From the NCBI RefSeq assembly GCF_006716425.1, contig NZ_VFOZ01000001.1, positions 4,340,001-4,404,000 on the forward strand: a stretch of 64,000 nucleotides of DNA, given 5' to 3'. A program made the translations under genes and the position numbers. This DNA comes from Actinoallomurus bryophytorum. GTDB lineage: Bacteria; Actinomycetota; Actinomycetes; Streptosporangiales; Streptosporangiaceae. The notes beneath the pieces are model-generated. The model was not told the DNA's origin, searched no databases, and saw nothing but the letters and a program-made list of their open reading frames with translations. Below are positions 44,042-52,036 of the stretch, piece after piece; the stretch's first letter is position 1, and every line of letters begins with the position of its first letter.

Positions 44042-45282
44042 GGGGTGTTCGTCTCGTCCGTCTCGTGCGGGGTCTCCGGGCCGGGCGGCGGGACCTGCTC
44101 GACCGTGGGCGGCGAGCGCACCGGGAGCCGGGCACGGACGCGAAAGCCGTCGACGCCGTTTCGGGGGCCGGCGGAGATCTCACCGCCCAGCGAGGCGACA
44201 CGTTCGCGCATCCCGGGGATGCCGTTGCCGCCGCCGCCCGGCGGCTCTCCGGGGAGACCGTGTCCGTCGTCCTGGACCTCGACGAGCACGTGGTCCTCCC
44301 TGTACTCGAGCCTGATGTTCGCCGTCACGTCCGGTCCGGCGTGACGGGTGACGTTCGTCAGCGCCTCCTGGATGATCCGGAACGCGGCGAGGTCGACACC
44401 CGCCGGAAGCGGACGCGGCTTACCGATCGTTCGCATGCGCACGGTGAGACCGGCCACCTCGGCGCGGGCGAGCAGGTCGTCCAGGCGCGCCAGCCCGGCG
44501 GCGGGCGAACGCGGCGCGCCCTCGTTGACCTGACGGAGGACGCCGAGGACCGAACGCACCTCGCTCAGCGCCTCCTTGCTCGCGTCCTTGATCGCGCTGA
44601 GCGCCGTTCGTACCTGCTCGGGACGCTCGTCCATGAGGTGCAGCGCGACGCCCGCCTGAACGTTGATCATCGAGATGTTGTGCGCGAGGACGTCGTGCAG
44701 CTCGCGGGCGATGCGAAGCCGCTCCTCGCTGGCCTGGCGCCGCTCCTCCTCGACGCGCGCGCGGCGCACCTCGGCGGCACGCTCGTGCCGGATCCGTACC
44801 ACCTCGGCCCCGGCGAGCACGAGCAGCAGCCAGGTGAACATGGCCACCGCGTGGCCGAGTGTCCAGTAGCCCAGCCGGAACGGCCCGAACGGGGTGAGCA
44901 GGCCCAGCGTGCTGAGGACGACGAGTGCGATGCCCGTCACGGTGCACGCGGCGGCACGCCGGCCGGCGGTCACGGCCGCGATGATCGCGACGAGCGGGCT
45001 GAGGAAGACCGGGCCGAAGACGTATCCGCGCAGAACGAACACCACGGTGATCGCCATGATCACGGCCAGGACCGCAGACGGGTGGCGACGGCGGAAAAGG
45101 AGCGCGACCGGGCCCGCGACGAGTAGTGAGTACGCCAGAATGTCGAGATGCAGGGACTGGTAGCGCACGTGGGCGTCGGCGCCGGATGAGGCCGTGAGCT
45201 GGATGAAGGCGACGACGAGAGGCACGACGAAGGACGGCAGGTCACTCGGCCGCCATCGCGAGGTCGTGCGTTCGCCGGTCAC
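44038..45282 (-). CDS. Sensor histidine kinase (HisKA_3 type)
   Basis: A 414-residue kinase with about five to six membrane helices (about 15-170) and no large sensor domain. The HisKA_3 box is ERLRIARELHDVLAHNISMI (His phosphosite), and HATPase motifs are NVTRHAG (N-box) and DDGHGLPG/GNGIPGMRERV (G-boxes). The tail after residue 390 is Pro/Glu-rich. GTG start. Together with the overlapping response regulator it forms a typical actinomycete two-component pair. Confidence 0.93.
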   Translation of the reverse strand: MTGERTTSRWRPSDLPSFVVPLVVAFIQLTASSGADAHVRYQSLHLDILAYSLLVAGPVALLFRRRHPSAVLAVIMAITVVFVLRGYVFGPVFLSPLVAIIAAVTAGRRAAACTVTGIALVVLSTLGLLTPFGPFRLGYWTLGHAVAMFTWLLLVLAGAEVVRIRHERAAEVRRARVEEERRQASEERLRIARELHDVLAHNISMINVQAGVALHLMDERPEQVRTALSAIKDASKEALSEVRSVLGVLRQVNEGAPRSPAAGLARLDDLLARAEVAGLTVRMRTIGKPRPLPAGVDLAAFRIIQEALTNVTRHAGPDVTANIRLEYREDHVLVEVQDDGHGLPGEPPGGGGNGIPGMRERVASLGGEISAGPRNGVDGFRVRARLPVRSPPTVEQVPPPGPETPHETDETNTP

Positions 45283-45601
45283 ATCTGAACCCTAGGAGAT
45301 CCGGTGTGCGTACTACATCGTGCGCCGGTGGACACCGTGACTACGTCAGCGGGAGTAGTCACCCGCTGACCTGGCATTTACCGAGCGTTTGCCGATCATC
45401 CACAACACTGTGGCGGCAACGCGTGTGGCCCAAAGGGGAGGTGCGTGCACTTTTTACGCGACTCGGGCGTCATAAGTGGGCGGGGGCAGTCGGTTTGACA
45501 GATACCGTAAACCGGCCGGGGCGTGTCATCGACCGCCCCACACCCTTCCTGAACCCTGGTGCGTTCCCGTACGGGACGGGCCGGATCTTGAGAGGACATC
45601 G
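45283..45601. other. 319-bp divergent intergenic region
   Basis: This gap separates the leftward kinase operon from the rightward esterase gene. It holds the interleaved inverted repeats at 45337-45370 and AT-richer stretches near 45380-45400 and 45450-45470. The esterase SD, GAGAGGA, lies 6 nt before its GTG. No gene is seen in it. Confidence 0.6.
45337..45370. promoter_or_regulatory. Interleaved inverted repeats upstream of the HK/RR operon
   Basis: Order A-B-ga-A'-B': GTGACTAC (45337-45344), GTCAGCGG (45345-45352), GTAGTCAC (45355-45362), CCGCTGAC (45363-45370). All arms are perfect. It lies 55-88 bp upstream of the kinase start. It could bind the cognate NarL-type regulator or, if transcribed, fold as a pseudoknot or two alternative hairpins. 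Confidence 0.55.
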
Positions 45602-46747
45602 GTGGGACTGACGAGCGGGGGGCTCCTCGCCTTTGTGGTCTTGGTGGCCATCGGCCTGGGCGTGGCCACGATCTGGTGGTGGCCGAGATTCGCCGGGGCC
45701 GGAGCCCGCATGCTGCTCTCCCGGATCGGGCTGTTCGCAGGCGCCCAGTTCACGCTGATGATGGTGCTGCTGCTGGCGGTGAACAACTACTTCCTGTTCT
45801 ATGCCTCCTGGGCGGACCTGCTGGGGACCAACCACCAGCCGGTGCACATCCAGGCCAACAACAGCCTGGTCATCACCAAGCCCAAGGGCACGGGGCAGCC
45901 GCTGGCCCGCCAGACGACCGCCTTTGACAACAAGAAAAAGCCCGACCCGACTCACGACGGTCAGATCGAGCAGGTACAGATCCAGGGAGCGCGCACCGGC
46001 CTCACCACCCAGGCGTACGTCTTCCTGCCCCCGCAGTACTTCCAGAAGCAGTTCGCCAAGCGCCATTTCCCGGTGATGTATGACTTCACCGGCTTTCCCG
46101 GCCTGCCCGAACAACTCGTCACGCGGCTCAAGGTGCCGTCCACCGCGGCCACGGAGATGAACGCCGGCCAGATCCAGCCGATGATCATCGTGATGATGCG
46201 GCCGTCACCGACCTCGGTGATGCCCAAGGACACCGAGTGCACGGACGTGCCGGGCGGCCCGCAGGTGCTGTCCTTCTACACGCAGGACGTCGCCGAGGCC
46301 CTCATGTCCACGTACCGCGTGGCGAGCAACCCGCACGCATGGGGCGCGATGGGCGACTCGACCGGCGGCTACTGCGCGGTGAAGCTGGCGATGAAGGCGT
46401 CCGACCGGTTCACCGCAGCGGTGTCGATGGCGGGGTACTTCTACCCCCGGCAGGACTGGCAGACCGGCGATCTGTACGCGGGCAGCAAGCAGGTCAAGAA
46501 CGACAACAGTCTGATCTGGCGGCTCCAGCACCTCCCGCCGCCCCCGATCTCAGTGCTGATCACCACCAGCCCGGACGGCGAGCGGGACTTCGGTGAGGCC
46601 AGGAAGTTCCTCCAGACGGCACGGGCGCCGCTGACGACCGACAAGATCCTCGTACCGGGCGGAGGGCACAACCCCCGTACCTGGCGGCGCGTGCTGCCCA
46701 GCGCCCTGCTCTGGATGAGCCAGCACCTGCAGCACGAGGACGCCTGA
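45602..46747 (+). CDS. Membrane-anchored esterase, antigen 85/esterase D-like
   Basis: A 381-residue protein with two N-terminal membrane helices (about 5-25 and 40-65) and an extracytoplasmic alpha/beta-hydrolase domain. The nucleophile elbow is WGAMGDSTGGYCAVKLA (Ser) and the late His is GGGHNPRTWR. It matches the esterase family that includes mycolyltransferases, common in actinomycetes; acyl transfer on the cell envelope is plausible. GTG at 45602 has GAGAGGA upstream. Confidence 0.85.
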   Translation: MGLTSGGLLAFVVLVAIGLGVATIWWWPRFAGAGARMLLSRIGLFAGAQFTLMMVLLLAVNNYFLFYASWADLLGTNHQPVHIQANNSLVITKPKGTGQPLARQTTAFDNKKKPDPTHDGQIEQVQIQGARTGLTTQAYVFLPPQYFQKQFAKRHFPVMYDFTGFPGLPEQLVTRLKVPSTAATEMNAGQIQPMIIVMMRPSPTSVMPKDTECTDVPGGPQVLSFYTQDVAEALMSTYRVASNPHAWGAMGDSTGGYCAVKLAMKASDRFTAAVSMAGYFYPRQDWQTGDLYAGSKQVKNDNSLIWRLQHLPPPPISVLITTSPDGERDFGEARKFLQTARAPLTTDKILVPGGGHNPRTWRRVLPSALLWMSQHLQHEDA

Positions 46748-46752
46748 GCTCC

Positions 46753-47223
46753 TCACCGGCGTAGCGGCGCCCCCGGCGGCGCGGGGACGAGCGCGTCGAG
46801 GAGCCGCTGGAGCACCCGGGCGAAGGTCTCGATCTCCTCGGGCTCGGACGTGCTCAGGGCCTCGGCGAGGATCGACTCGAGGGCGGTGCGCATGGTCTGG
46901 ACGGCCTGCCGGCCCTCGGGTGTCAGTGAGAGGCGGGTCGCCCGCGCGTCGTCGGCGTCGGCGGCCCTCGTCACCAGCCCGGCCTGTTCGAGCCGCGTGG
47001 CGTACCGCGTGGCCACCGTGCGGTCGAGGCCGATGAGGTCCGCGAGCCGGCTCGCCGTCGCGGGCCCGGCGCGGGCCAGTCCGGACAGCACCGGGTACGT
47101 GGTGCTGTCGACGCCGACGACCCCTTCGGTGAGCCGGTCGTACAGGTGAGCGCGGTTGCCGCGCAGCAGCAGGGCTCCGAGGTCGGCGGCGATCTGTTCG
47201 GCGGGCACGGTCACGGCCCTCAT
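46753..47223 (-). CDS. MarR-family transcriptional regulator
   Basis: A 156-residue MarR protein. The wHTH shows AGPATASRLADLIGLDRTVATRYATRLEQAG and the wing ADADDARATRLSLTPEGR. ATG at 47223 is preferred; GTG at 47241 lies inside the operator. It is divergent from a small gene, with two palindromes between them, so it probably represses both. Confidence 0.9.
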   Translation of the reverse strand: MRAVTVPAEQIAADLGALLLRGNRAHLYDRLTEGVVGVDSTTYPVLSGLARAGPATASRLADLIGLDRTVATRYATRLEQAGLVTRAADADDARATRLSLTPEGRQAVQTMRTALESILAEALSTSEPEEIETFARVLQRLLDALVPAPPGAPLRR

Positions 47224-47227
47224 GATA

Positions 47228-47279
47228 CGTGCAAAAAGCACGCATCTCGGCTAGGGTAAGAAGCGTGCAGATTGCACGC
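47228..47279. promoter_or_regulatory. Twin MarR operator palindromes
   Basis: CGTGCAAAAAGCACG (47228-47242) and GCGTGCAGATTGCACGC (47263-47279) share CGTGC/GCACG half-sites and are centred 36 bp apart. TAGGGT between them (47252-47257) fits a -10 box for the rightward small gene, so a MarR dimer on the second site would block it. Confidence 0.7.
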
Positions 47280-47294
47280 TCTTTAGGAGGGGTC

Positions 47295-47561
47295 ATGGTC
47301 GACGACATCGTGAGTCCCGAGGACGTCCTGCCCGACGGTGTGGACGGCACCGTGCTGAACGGCGTCCAGGTTCGCAAGGGCTCGGTGGCGGCCTTCGTGG
47401 CCAACGCCAAGAACCTCCAGCGCCTCGCTCCCGGTACCGAGGAACACGGCCGCGTGTCCGACCAGTTGCGCGCGCTGGCCCCGGCCGTGGCGGCGGTGGG
47501 GCTGTTCGACGTCTTCGAGGCGCGCTCACCCGAACTCCGGAAGATCATCGCTGCGGGTTGA
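47295..47561 (+). CDS. Small conserved hypothetical protein under MarR control
   Basis: An 88-residue protein (MVDDIVSPEDVLPDGVDGT...) without Cys or membrane segment. It has a helical middle (KGSVAAFVANAKNLQRLAP). I do not recognise the family. A strong SD (AGGAGGGG) lies 4-5 nt before ATG. It is the only gene rightward of the MarR operators, so it is the probable regulated target. Confidence 0.7.
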   Translation: MVDDIVSPEDVLPDGVDGTVLNGVQVRKGSVAAFVANAKNLQRLAPGTEEHGRVSDQLRALAPAVAAVGLFDVFEARSPELRKIIAAG

Positions 47562-47643
47562 CCCTCAGCGATGATCCGGCACCTCCAGGCCAAAGGCCGC
47601 TAGGGCCCCGGGGCCTGTTGCCGTAGCTGTGCCCGCGGTGACC

Positions 47644-48039
47644 TCAGCGGCCGCTCGTCACCATCCAGACGTGTCCGTCGGGGTCGGCGAAGGCACCGGC
47701 GTAGCCCCACGGTTGCGGTCCGGGCTTGGTCACGAGCTCCGCACCCGCCTCGTGCGCGCGCCGCATCAGCTCGTCGACACCCTCGTCGCTGCCGGCGTCG
47801 AAGTTGACGACGCATTCGCTGTGCCCACGCGGTGCGACCTCGCGGTCCCCGATGACCCAGCCGAAGCCGCCCGTCGGAACCAGCATGATCCCCATGCCCT
47901 CGTTCAGGGCGAACCGCAGGGGTTCGGGGACCCCGTCCTCGGCGGGCTCTCCCTCGGCCATCCAGCCCAGTCCGTCTTGGTAGAAGCGGTACGACACCTG
48001 CCGGTCGGCGATCGGCAGGGCGACGATGACGGGCCTCAT
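47644..48039 (-). CDS. VOC-family (glyoxalase/bleomycin-resistance fold) protein
   Basis: A 131-residue VOC protein starting MRPVIVALPIADRQVSYRFY, with GLGWMAEGEP, NEGMGIMLVP and the final FADPDGHVWMV. The second half lacks an obvious full metal set, so it may be a binding protein or an enzyme of unknown substrate. It stands between the small MarR target gene and the P450 gene. Confidence 0.88.
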   Translation of the reverse strand: MRPVIVALPIADRQVSYRFYQDGLGWMAEGEPAEDGVPEPLRFALNEGMGIMLVPTGGFGWVIGDREVAPRGHSECVVNFDAGSDEGVDELMRRAHEAGAELVTKPGPQPWGYAGAFADPDGHVWMVTSGR

Positions 48040-48137
48040 TGGATGCTCCTCCGGTGGGGGGTCTTCCTCGCCTCAGACCGTACGGGAGGGCGGAACTCAT
48101 CGGCCGGCCGCTGCCACCCACGACCTCGGCGGTCTCA

Positions 48138-49451
48138 CTACGGCCCCGGGTTCCAGCGGATCGGCAGGCGTTTGATGCCGTTCTGGAAGTTGGAGCGGAG
48201 CCGGATCGGCTCGCCGGCGAGTTCGATGTGGTGGAGCCGGTCGAGCACCGCGCCGAACATCGCGCGCATCTGCAGCCGGGCCAGGTGCGCGCCCAGGCAG
48301 AAGTGCGGGCCGTGCCCGAAGGTCAGGTGGTCGTTCTCGGTCCGCCCGACGTCGAATCGCGTCGGGCGGTCGAAGACCTCCTCGTCCCGGTTGGCCGAGG
48401 AGAACCACACGACGACCTTCTCGCCCTTGCGTACCGGGACGTTGCCGACGACGGTGTCGGCCGTCGCCGTACGCCGGAAGTTCATCACCGGGGTCCACCA
48501 GCGCAGCATCTCCTCCACGGCGCCGTCGAGGAGAGAGCGGTCGGCGCGCAGCCTGGCGAGCTGGTCGGGGTTCTTGAGCAGCGCGAACATCCCACCGGGC
48601 AGGCCGTTGCGCACCGTTTCGTTGCCGGCCACCGCGAACAGCCAGAAGAGGTTCTCGAACTCCTCGATCGCGATGGTGCCGTCCTCGTCGTTGCGCATGA
48701 GCGCGGTCATGACGTCGTCGCCGGGATGGCGCCGTTTGTACTCACCCAGCTCGTGCGCGTAGGCGTACAGGTCGGGCATGCCTGCGCGTGAGCGGGGGTT
48801 CACCGGGCCCGTGGGGCGCAGCGCGATCGCCCGCTTGGCCATGTCCGTGGCCCGCGACGCCTCGAACGACGCGCTGGCGGAGTACTCCGCGTCCTGGTAG
48901 CCGATGACCCGGTTGGACCAGTCGAACAGCAGCCACCGGTCGGACTCGGGGATGCCGAACACGTCGGCCAGGGTCAGCAGCGGCAGGTCGGCGGAGATCT
49001 CCTTGGCGAAGTCCGCCTCGCCCTTCTCGACGACCTCGTCGACCAGGGCGCGTGCCCGTCGTTCGATGCGCGCCGCCAGCCGGGCCACCGCGCGTGGCGT
49101 GAACGCCTTGGTCAGCAGCCCGCGGAGACGTGAGTGGTCCGGGGGATCCATGTTGAGCATCATGCGGCGCACGTAGTCCAGGTCCTCGGCGTCCCTGATC
49201 TGCGTGGCACCCAGGTGCGAGGAGAACAACCGCGGGTTGCGCAGCACGTGGCGTACGTCGGCGTGCCGCAGCACCGCCCAGAACCCCGGGCCGGCCGGCC
49301 AGTCGTCGACGGGTCGCTCCTCGACCCAGGCGACCGGTGTCGACTGACGCAGCCGGGTCAGCGCGTCGTGCGGCACGGAGCGTACGTAGGTGTCCGGGCT
49401 GTAGATCAGCTCCGTGTCCGAGACCGGACCACTGACTCGTCGTTGAGTCAT
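48138..49451 (-). CDS. Cytochrome P450
   Basis: A 437-residue P450 with the I-helix AVAGNETVRNG, ExxR in VEEMLRWW, and heme loop FGHGPHFCLGAHLARLQ (Cys ligand). MLNMDPPDHSRLRGLLTKAF is typical of class I actinobacterial P450s of the CYP125/CYP142 clan type (tentative). It should hydroxylate a hydrophobic substrate with ferredoxin partners, none of which is adjacent. ATG at 49451 has GGGAGG upstream. Confidence 0.92.
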   Translation of the reverse strand: MTQRRVSGPVSDTELIYSPDTYVRSVPHDALTRLRQSTPVAWVEERPVDDWPAGPGFWAVLRHADVRHVLRNPRLFSSHLGATQIRDAEDLDYVRRMMLNMDPPDHSRLRGLLTKAFTPRAVARLAARIERRARALVDEVVEKGEADFAKEISADLPLLTLADVFGIPESDRWLLFDWSNRVIGYQDAEYSASASFEASRATDMAKRAIALRPTGPVNPRSRAGMPDLYAYAHELGEYKRRHPGDDVMTALMRNDEDGTIAIEEFENLFWLFAVAGNETVRNGLPGGMFALLKNPDQLARLRADRSLLDGAVEEMLRWWTPVMNFRRTATADTVVGNVPVRKGEKVVVWFSSANRDEEVFDRPTRFDVGRTENDHLTFGHGPHFCLGAHLARLQMRAMFGAVLDRLHHIELAGEPIRLRSNFQNGIKRLPIRWNPGP

Positions 49452-49574
49452 TTTGCCTCCCGCGTATGGACCGTAACTCTGTCCCGCGGTCGAGGGAAGG
49501 CCGGTATCGGCCGCTCCGGGCGTACCGCGTGCGTTGTATGGAATGCGGCGCGGGCCGATGGGGTTGCCGCTGCC

Positions 49575-50360
49575 ATGAGCCTGACCATGCCTGGAGCACC
49601 CCTGTCCGGACGGCCCGCGGGAGTGTTCAACGGAGACGTACGGGCCCCTGAGCACCTTCTCTACTCCGAGCCGGTGCACAAGCGGATCCGCGTGGAGTTC
49701 GGCGGCGAGACGATCGCCGACACGACGGGCGCGCGCCTGCTGTTCGAGACCGCGCACCTGCCCATCTACTACATCCCCGAGTCCGACGTCCGGATGGACC
49801 TGCTGGAGCGCACTGACCACTCGACGCACTGCCCGGTGAAGGGCGACGCCGCGTACTGGACGGTGTCGGCCGGCGGGCGTACGGCGGAGAACGCCGTCTG
49901 GGGCTACCCGGAACCCATCGCGCCCTGGCTCGAGGGCTACGTCTCCTTCTACTGGAACGCCATGGACGCCTGGTACGAGGAGGACGAGCAGGTCTTCGGG
50001 CATCCGCACGACCCGTACCACCGCGTCGACGCGCTGAGGAGCTCGCGGCACGTCAAGGTGAGCGTGGACGGCACGGTGCTCGCGGAGTCGTCGCGACCGG
50101 TGATCCTGTTCGAGACCGGCCTGCCGGTCCGCTACTACCTCCCGCGCGAGGACGTGCGCCTGGACGCGCTGAAGCCGTCCGAGACCACGAGCTACTGCGC
50201 GTACAAGGGCGAGGCGGGTTACTGGAGCCACGGCCCCGAGGACATCGCCTGGACGTACGAAACGCCGCTGCACGAGGCCGAGCCGGTACGCGACCTCGTG
50301 TGCTTCTTCAACGAGAGGACCGACATCGAGGTCGACGGCGAGCCACAGGAACGCCCCTGA
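49575..50360 (+). CDS. Protein with two DUF427 domains
   Basis: A 261-residue protein with two tandem DUF427 domains (about 30-125 and 150-245). Each has a VxxGGxxIADT/VDGTVLAESS start, a PIYYIP or VRYYLP segment and a CPVKGDAAYW or CAYKGEAGYW segment. Function is unknown. ATG at 49575 lies 123 bp from the divergent P450 start. No strong SD is visible, so the start is less sure. Confidence 0.8.
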   Translation: MSLTMPGAPLSGRPAGVFNGDVRAPEHLLYSEPVHKRIRVEFGGETIADTTGARLLFETAHLPIYYIPESDVRMDLLERTDHSTHCPVKGDAAYWTVSAGGRTAENAVWGYPEPIAPWLEGYVSFYWNAMDAWYEEDEQVFGHPHDPYHRVDALRSSRHVKVSVDGTVLAESSRPVILFETGLPVRYYLPREDVRLDALKPSETTSYCAYKGEAGYWSHGPEDIAWTYETPLHEAEPVRDLVCFFNERTDIEVDGEPQERP

Positions 50361-50515
50361 GCCGAGGCCTGGACCCTGGGGCCTGCCGCATAGTCACGCT
50401 GTTGCCGTGTGGCGCCACACGGGGTTATCCACAGAACCCCGCTCCACTTCCGCCCGCAGTTGTTGCCGCTGGACAATGAGAGTGGGATGGCACCCCCGGA
50501 TGCTCTTATGTGGTG

Positions 50516-51598
50516 TCAAGTGGCGGCTGGTAGCTGTTTGTTGGTGGTGTTTGTGCTGGTGAGGGCTTTGAAGAGTTCGCGTGCGAGGTAGCGTTTGAGG
50601 CAGCGGATGATCTCGGGTTTGGGTTTGCCTTGGCTGGTGCGGCGTTGGACGTAGGTTCGGGTTCGGGCGCAGTGGCTCATGCGGGTGATGGTGATCAGGT
50701 AGAGGGCGCGGTTGGCTTGGCGGTCTCCGCCGCGTGAGAGCCGGTGCCGGGTGGTCTTGCCACTGGAAGCAGGGATCGGGGCCACCCCGCACAGAGCGGC
50801 GAAGGCGGCTGGGGTGGTGAGGCGGTCGGGGTTGTCGCCGCAGGTGATCAGCAGCTGTGCGGCGGTCTCGACCCCGACGCCGTAAATGGCGAGCAGGTCG
50901 GGGCGGGTCTGGGTGATCAAGGCTTTCAGGTGCAGGTTGAGACCATCGATTTCGGTGGTCAGGTGCTGGTGGCGGTGGGCCAGCGCGCGGAGGGCGTGTT
51001 TGGTGGCGTGGAGCGGGTCGGTCAGGTCGGTGCCTGGGCGCAGCCGTGCGCATGCGCTGATCAGTGCCGGGGTGGGTTTGCCGGTGAGGTGTTCGCGAAG
51101 TTGTGCCGGTGCGGTGACCAGCACGGCTCGTAGTTCGTTGATGGCTGCGGTGCGGGCCTTGATGGCTCCGGTCCGGGTCAGGTGCAGCACCCGGATCGAT
51201 TCGGCGATCCCGTCGTTGCCTTTGGGCAGTGCGCGGGCGCGGCCGGCCAGCACCGCATCAGCGGCGGCATAAGCATCCAACGGATCGGACTTACCGACAC
51301 TGCGGCGCTGACGGCGGTCGGGCCGGTTCACCTCCACCACGGTGACACCTTGACCGCGCAGGTACCGGGTCAGGCCCGCTCCGTAGGAGCCGGTGCCCTC
51401 CACCCCGACCGCGTGGATCCGGCCGAAGCCTTCCATCCAGGCCAGCAACCGCGCATAGCCCTCAACCGTGGCGGGAAACTGCGCGTCCGCGATCCGGCCG
51501 CCGTTCATCAACTCCACCGCGGCGTGATGGGTGTCGTGGTGGGTGTCGACCCCACCCACGACCCGCCGCTTGTCCGGTCGCCTGCTCCTGCGTGCCAT
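50516..51598 (-). CDS. IS110-family transposase (DEDD recombinase)
   Basis: A 360-residue DEDD transposase. The RuvC-like domain has VGGVDTHHDTHHAAV (first Asp), GVEGTGSYGAGL (Glu) and GKSDPLDAYAAA (Asp pair). The C-terminal transposase_20 domain has AIYGVGVETAAQLLITCGDN, AFAALCGVAPIPASSG and RLSRGGDRQANRALY, with its conserved Ser. All key residues are present and the frame is intact, so the element may be active. Confidence 0.93.
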   Translation of the reverse strand: MARRSRRPDKRRVVGGVDTHHDTHHAAVELMNGGRIADAQFPATVEGYARLLAWMEGFGRIHAVGVEGTGSYGAGLTRYLRGQGVTVVEVNRPDRRQRRSVGKSDPLDAYAAADAVLAGRARALPKGNDGIAESIRVLHLTRTGAIKARTAAINELRAVLVTAPAQLREHLTGKPTPALISACARLRPGTDLTDPLHATKHALRALAHRHQHLTTEIDGLNLHLKALITQTRPDLLAIYGVGVETAAQLLITCGDNPDRLTTPAAFAALCGVAPIPASSGKTTRHRLSRGGDRQANRALYLITITRMSHCARTRTYVQRRTSQGKPKPEIIRCLKRYLARELFKALTSTNTTNKQLPAAT

Positions 51599-51640
51599 CC
51601 TGAACCTGCCAATCCTCGTGAGGGAAACGAGACGTGGCAC

Positions 51641-51721
51641 GCGCTGGGCCGGTGCATCGGACAGACCAGTGATGAGGCTCCTAGGCCGAGCTCTTATCAA
51701 GTCACGGCACCGGCCCAGCGC
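51641..51721 (-). ncRNA. Candidate bridge RNA region in the IS110 upstream end
   Basis: GCGCTGGGCCGGTGC (51641-51655) and GCACCGGCCCAGCGC (51707-51721) are perfect 15-bp inverted arms with a 51-nt loop, inside the 238-bp non-coding part upstream of the transposase. In IS110-group elements this end encodes a bridge RNA that pairs with target and donor DNA. The exact RNA limits and guide loops cannot be set from one copy. Confidence 0.45.
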
Positions 51722-51837
51722 ACACCCCGCAGACACACCAGCACGGCCGACAGATCCGGGGAAAGACACTCACTCACGAGGTCGGGCGGGCAAAGAGCCA
51801 AACCACACCAGCATCGCCTGCCCCACCATTCTCACTG

Positions 51838-52000
51838 GCGGGTGGGCTCCAGGGGGGTGGGCTCCAGGGGGTGGGCTCCAGGGGGGTGGGCTCCACGACG
51901 GGGCGGGCTCCACGACGGGGCGGGCTCCACGACGGGGCGGGCTCCACGACGGGGCGGGCTCCACGACGGGGCAGGACCCACGACGGGGCGCGGCTCAGGT
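51838..52000. repeat. Tandem repeat array of MITE-like copy 2
   Basis: About four units close to GGGTGGGCTCCAGGG (13-16 bp, uneven) are followed by five units of GGGGCGGGCTCCACGAC (17 bp) and degenerate ones. They correspond to the 15-bp array of copy 1 on the opposite strand but differ in unit length, so each array has evolved separately. Confidence 0.85.
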
Positions 52001-52036
52001 AGGGCGCGGCCCGGACCGAGGACTTCGAGACGGACC

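Larger units (their letters stand above)
50500..51836 (-). mobile_element. IS110-family insertion sequence
   Basis: About 1.34 kb, bounded by comparison with the uninterrupted copy at 15.4-15.6 kb. It has one transposase gene, a 16-bp non-coding end downstream and about 238 bp upstream of the gene. There is no clear terminal inverted repeat and no evident long target duplication (at most 1-2 G). This is the layout of the IS110 group, not of DDE elements. Confidence 0.8.
50380..52035. mobile_element. MITE-like dispersed repeat, copy 2, split by IS110
   Basis: This is copy 1 (15360-15655) in reverse orientation. The left part (50380-50499) has the core: CCGTGTGGC/GCCACACGG (50405-50422), then GGGGTT...AACCCC enclosing TTATCCACA (50425-50433). 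The right part is a tandem array and the end GACTTCGAGAC (52021-52031). Between CACCCCCGG and GGCGGGTGGG lies the IS110 element. Copy 1 gives the empty site CACCCCCGGGCGGGTGGG (reverse strand). The hairpin sequence differs between copies but still pairs. Confidence 0.7.
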
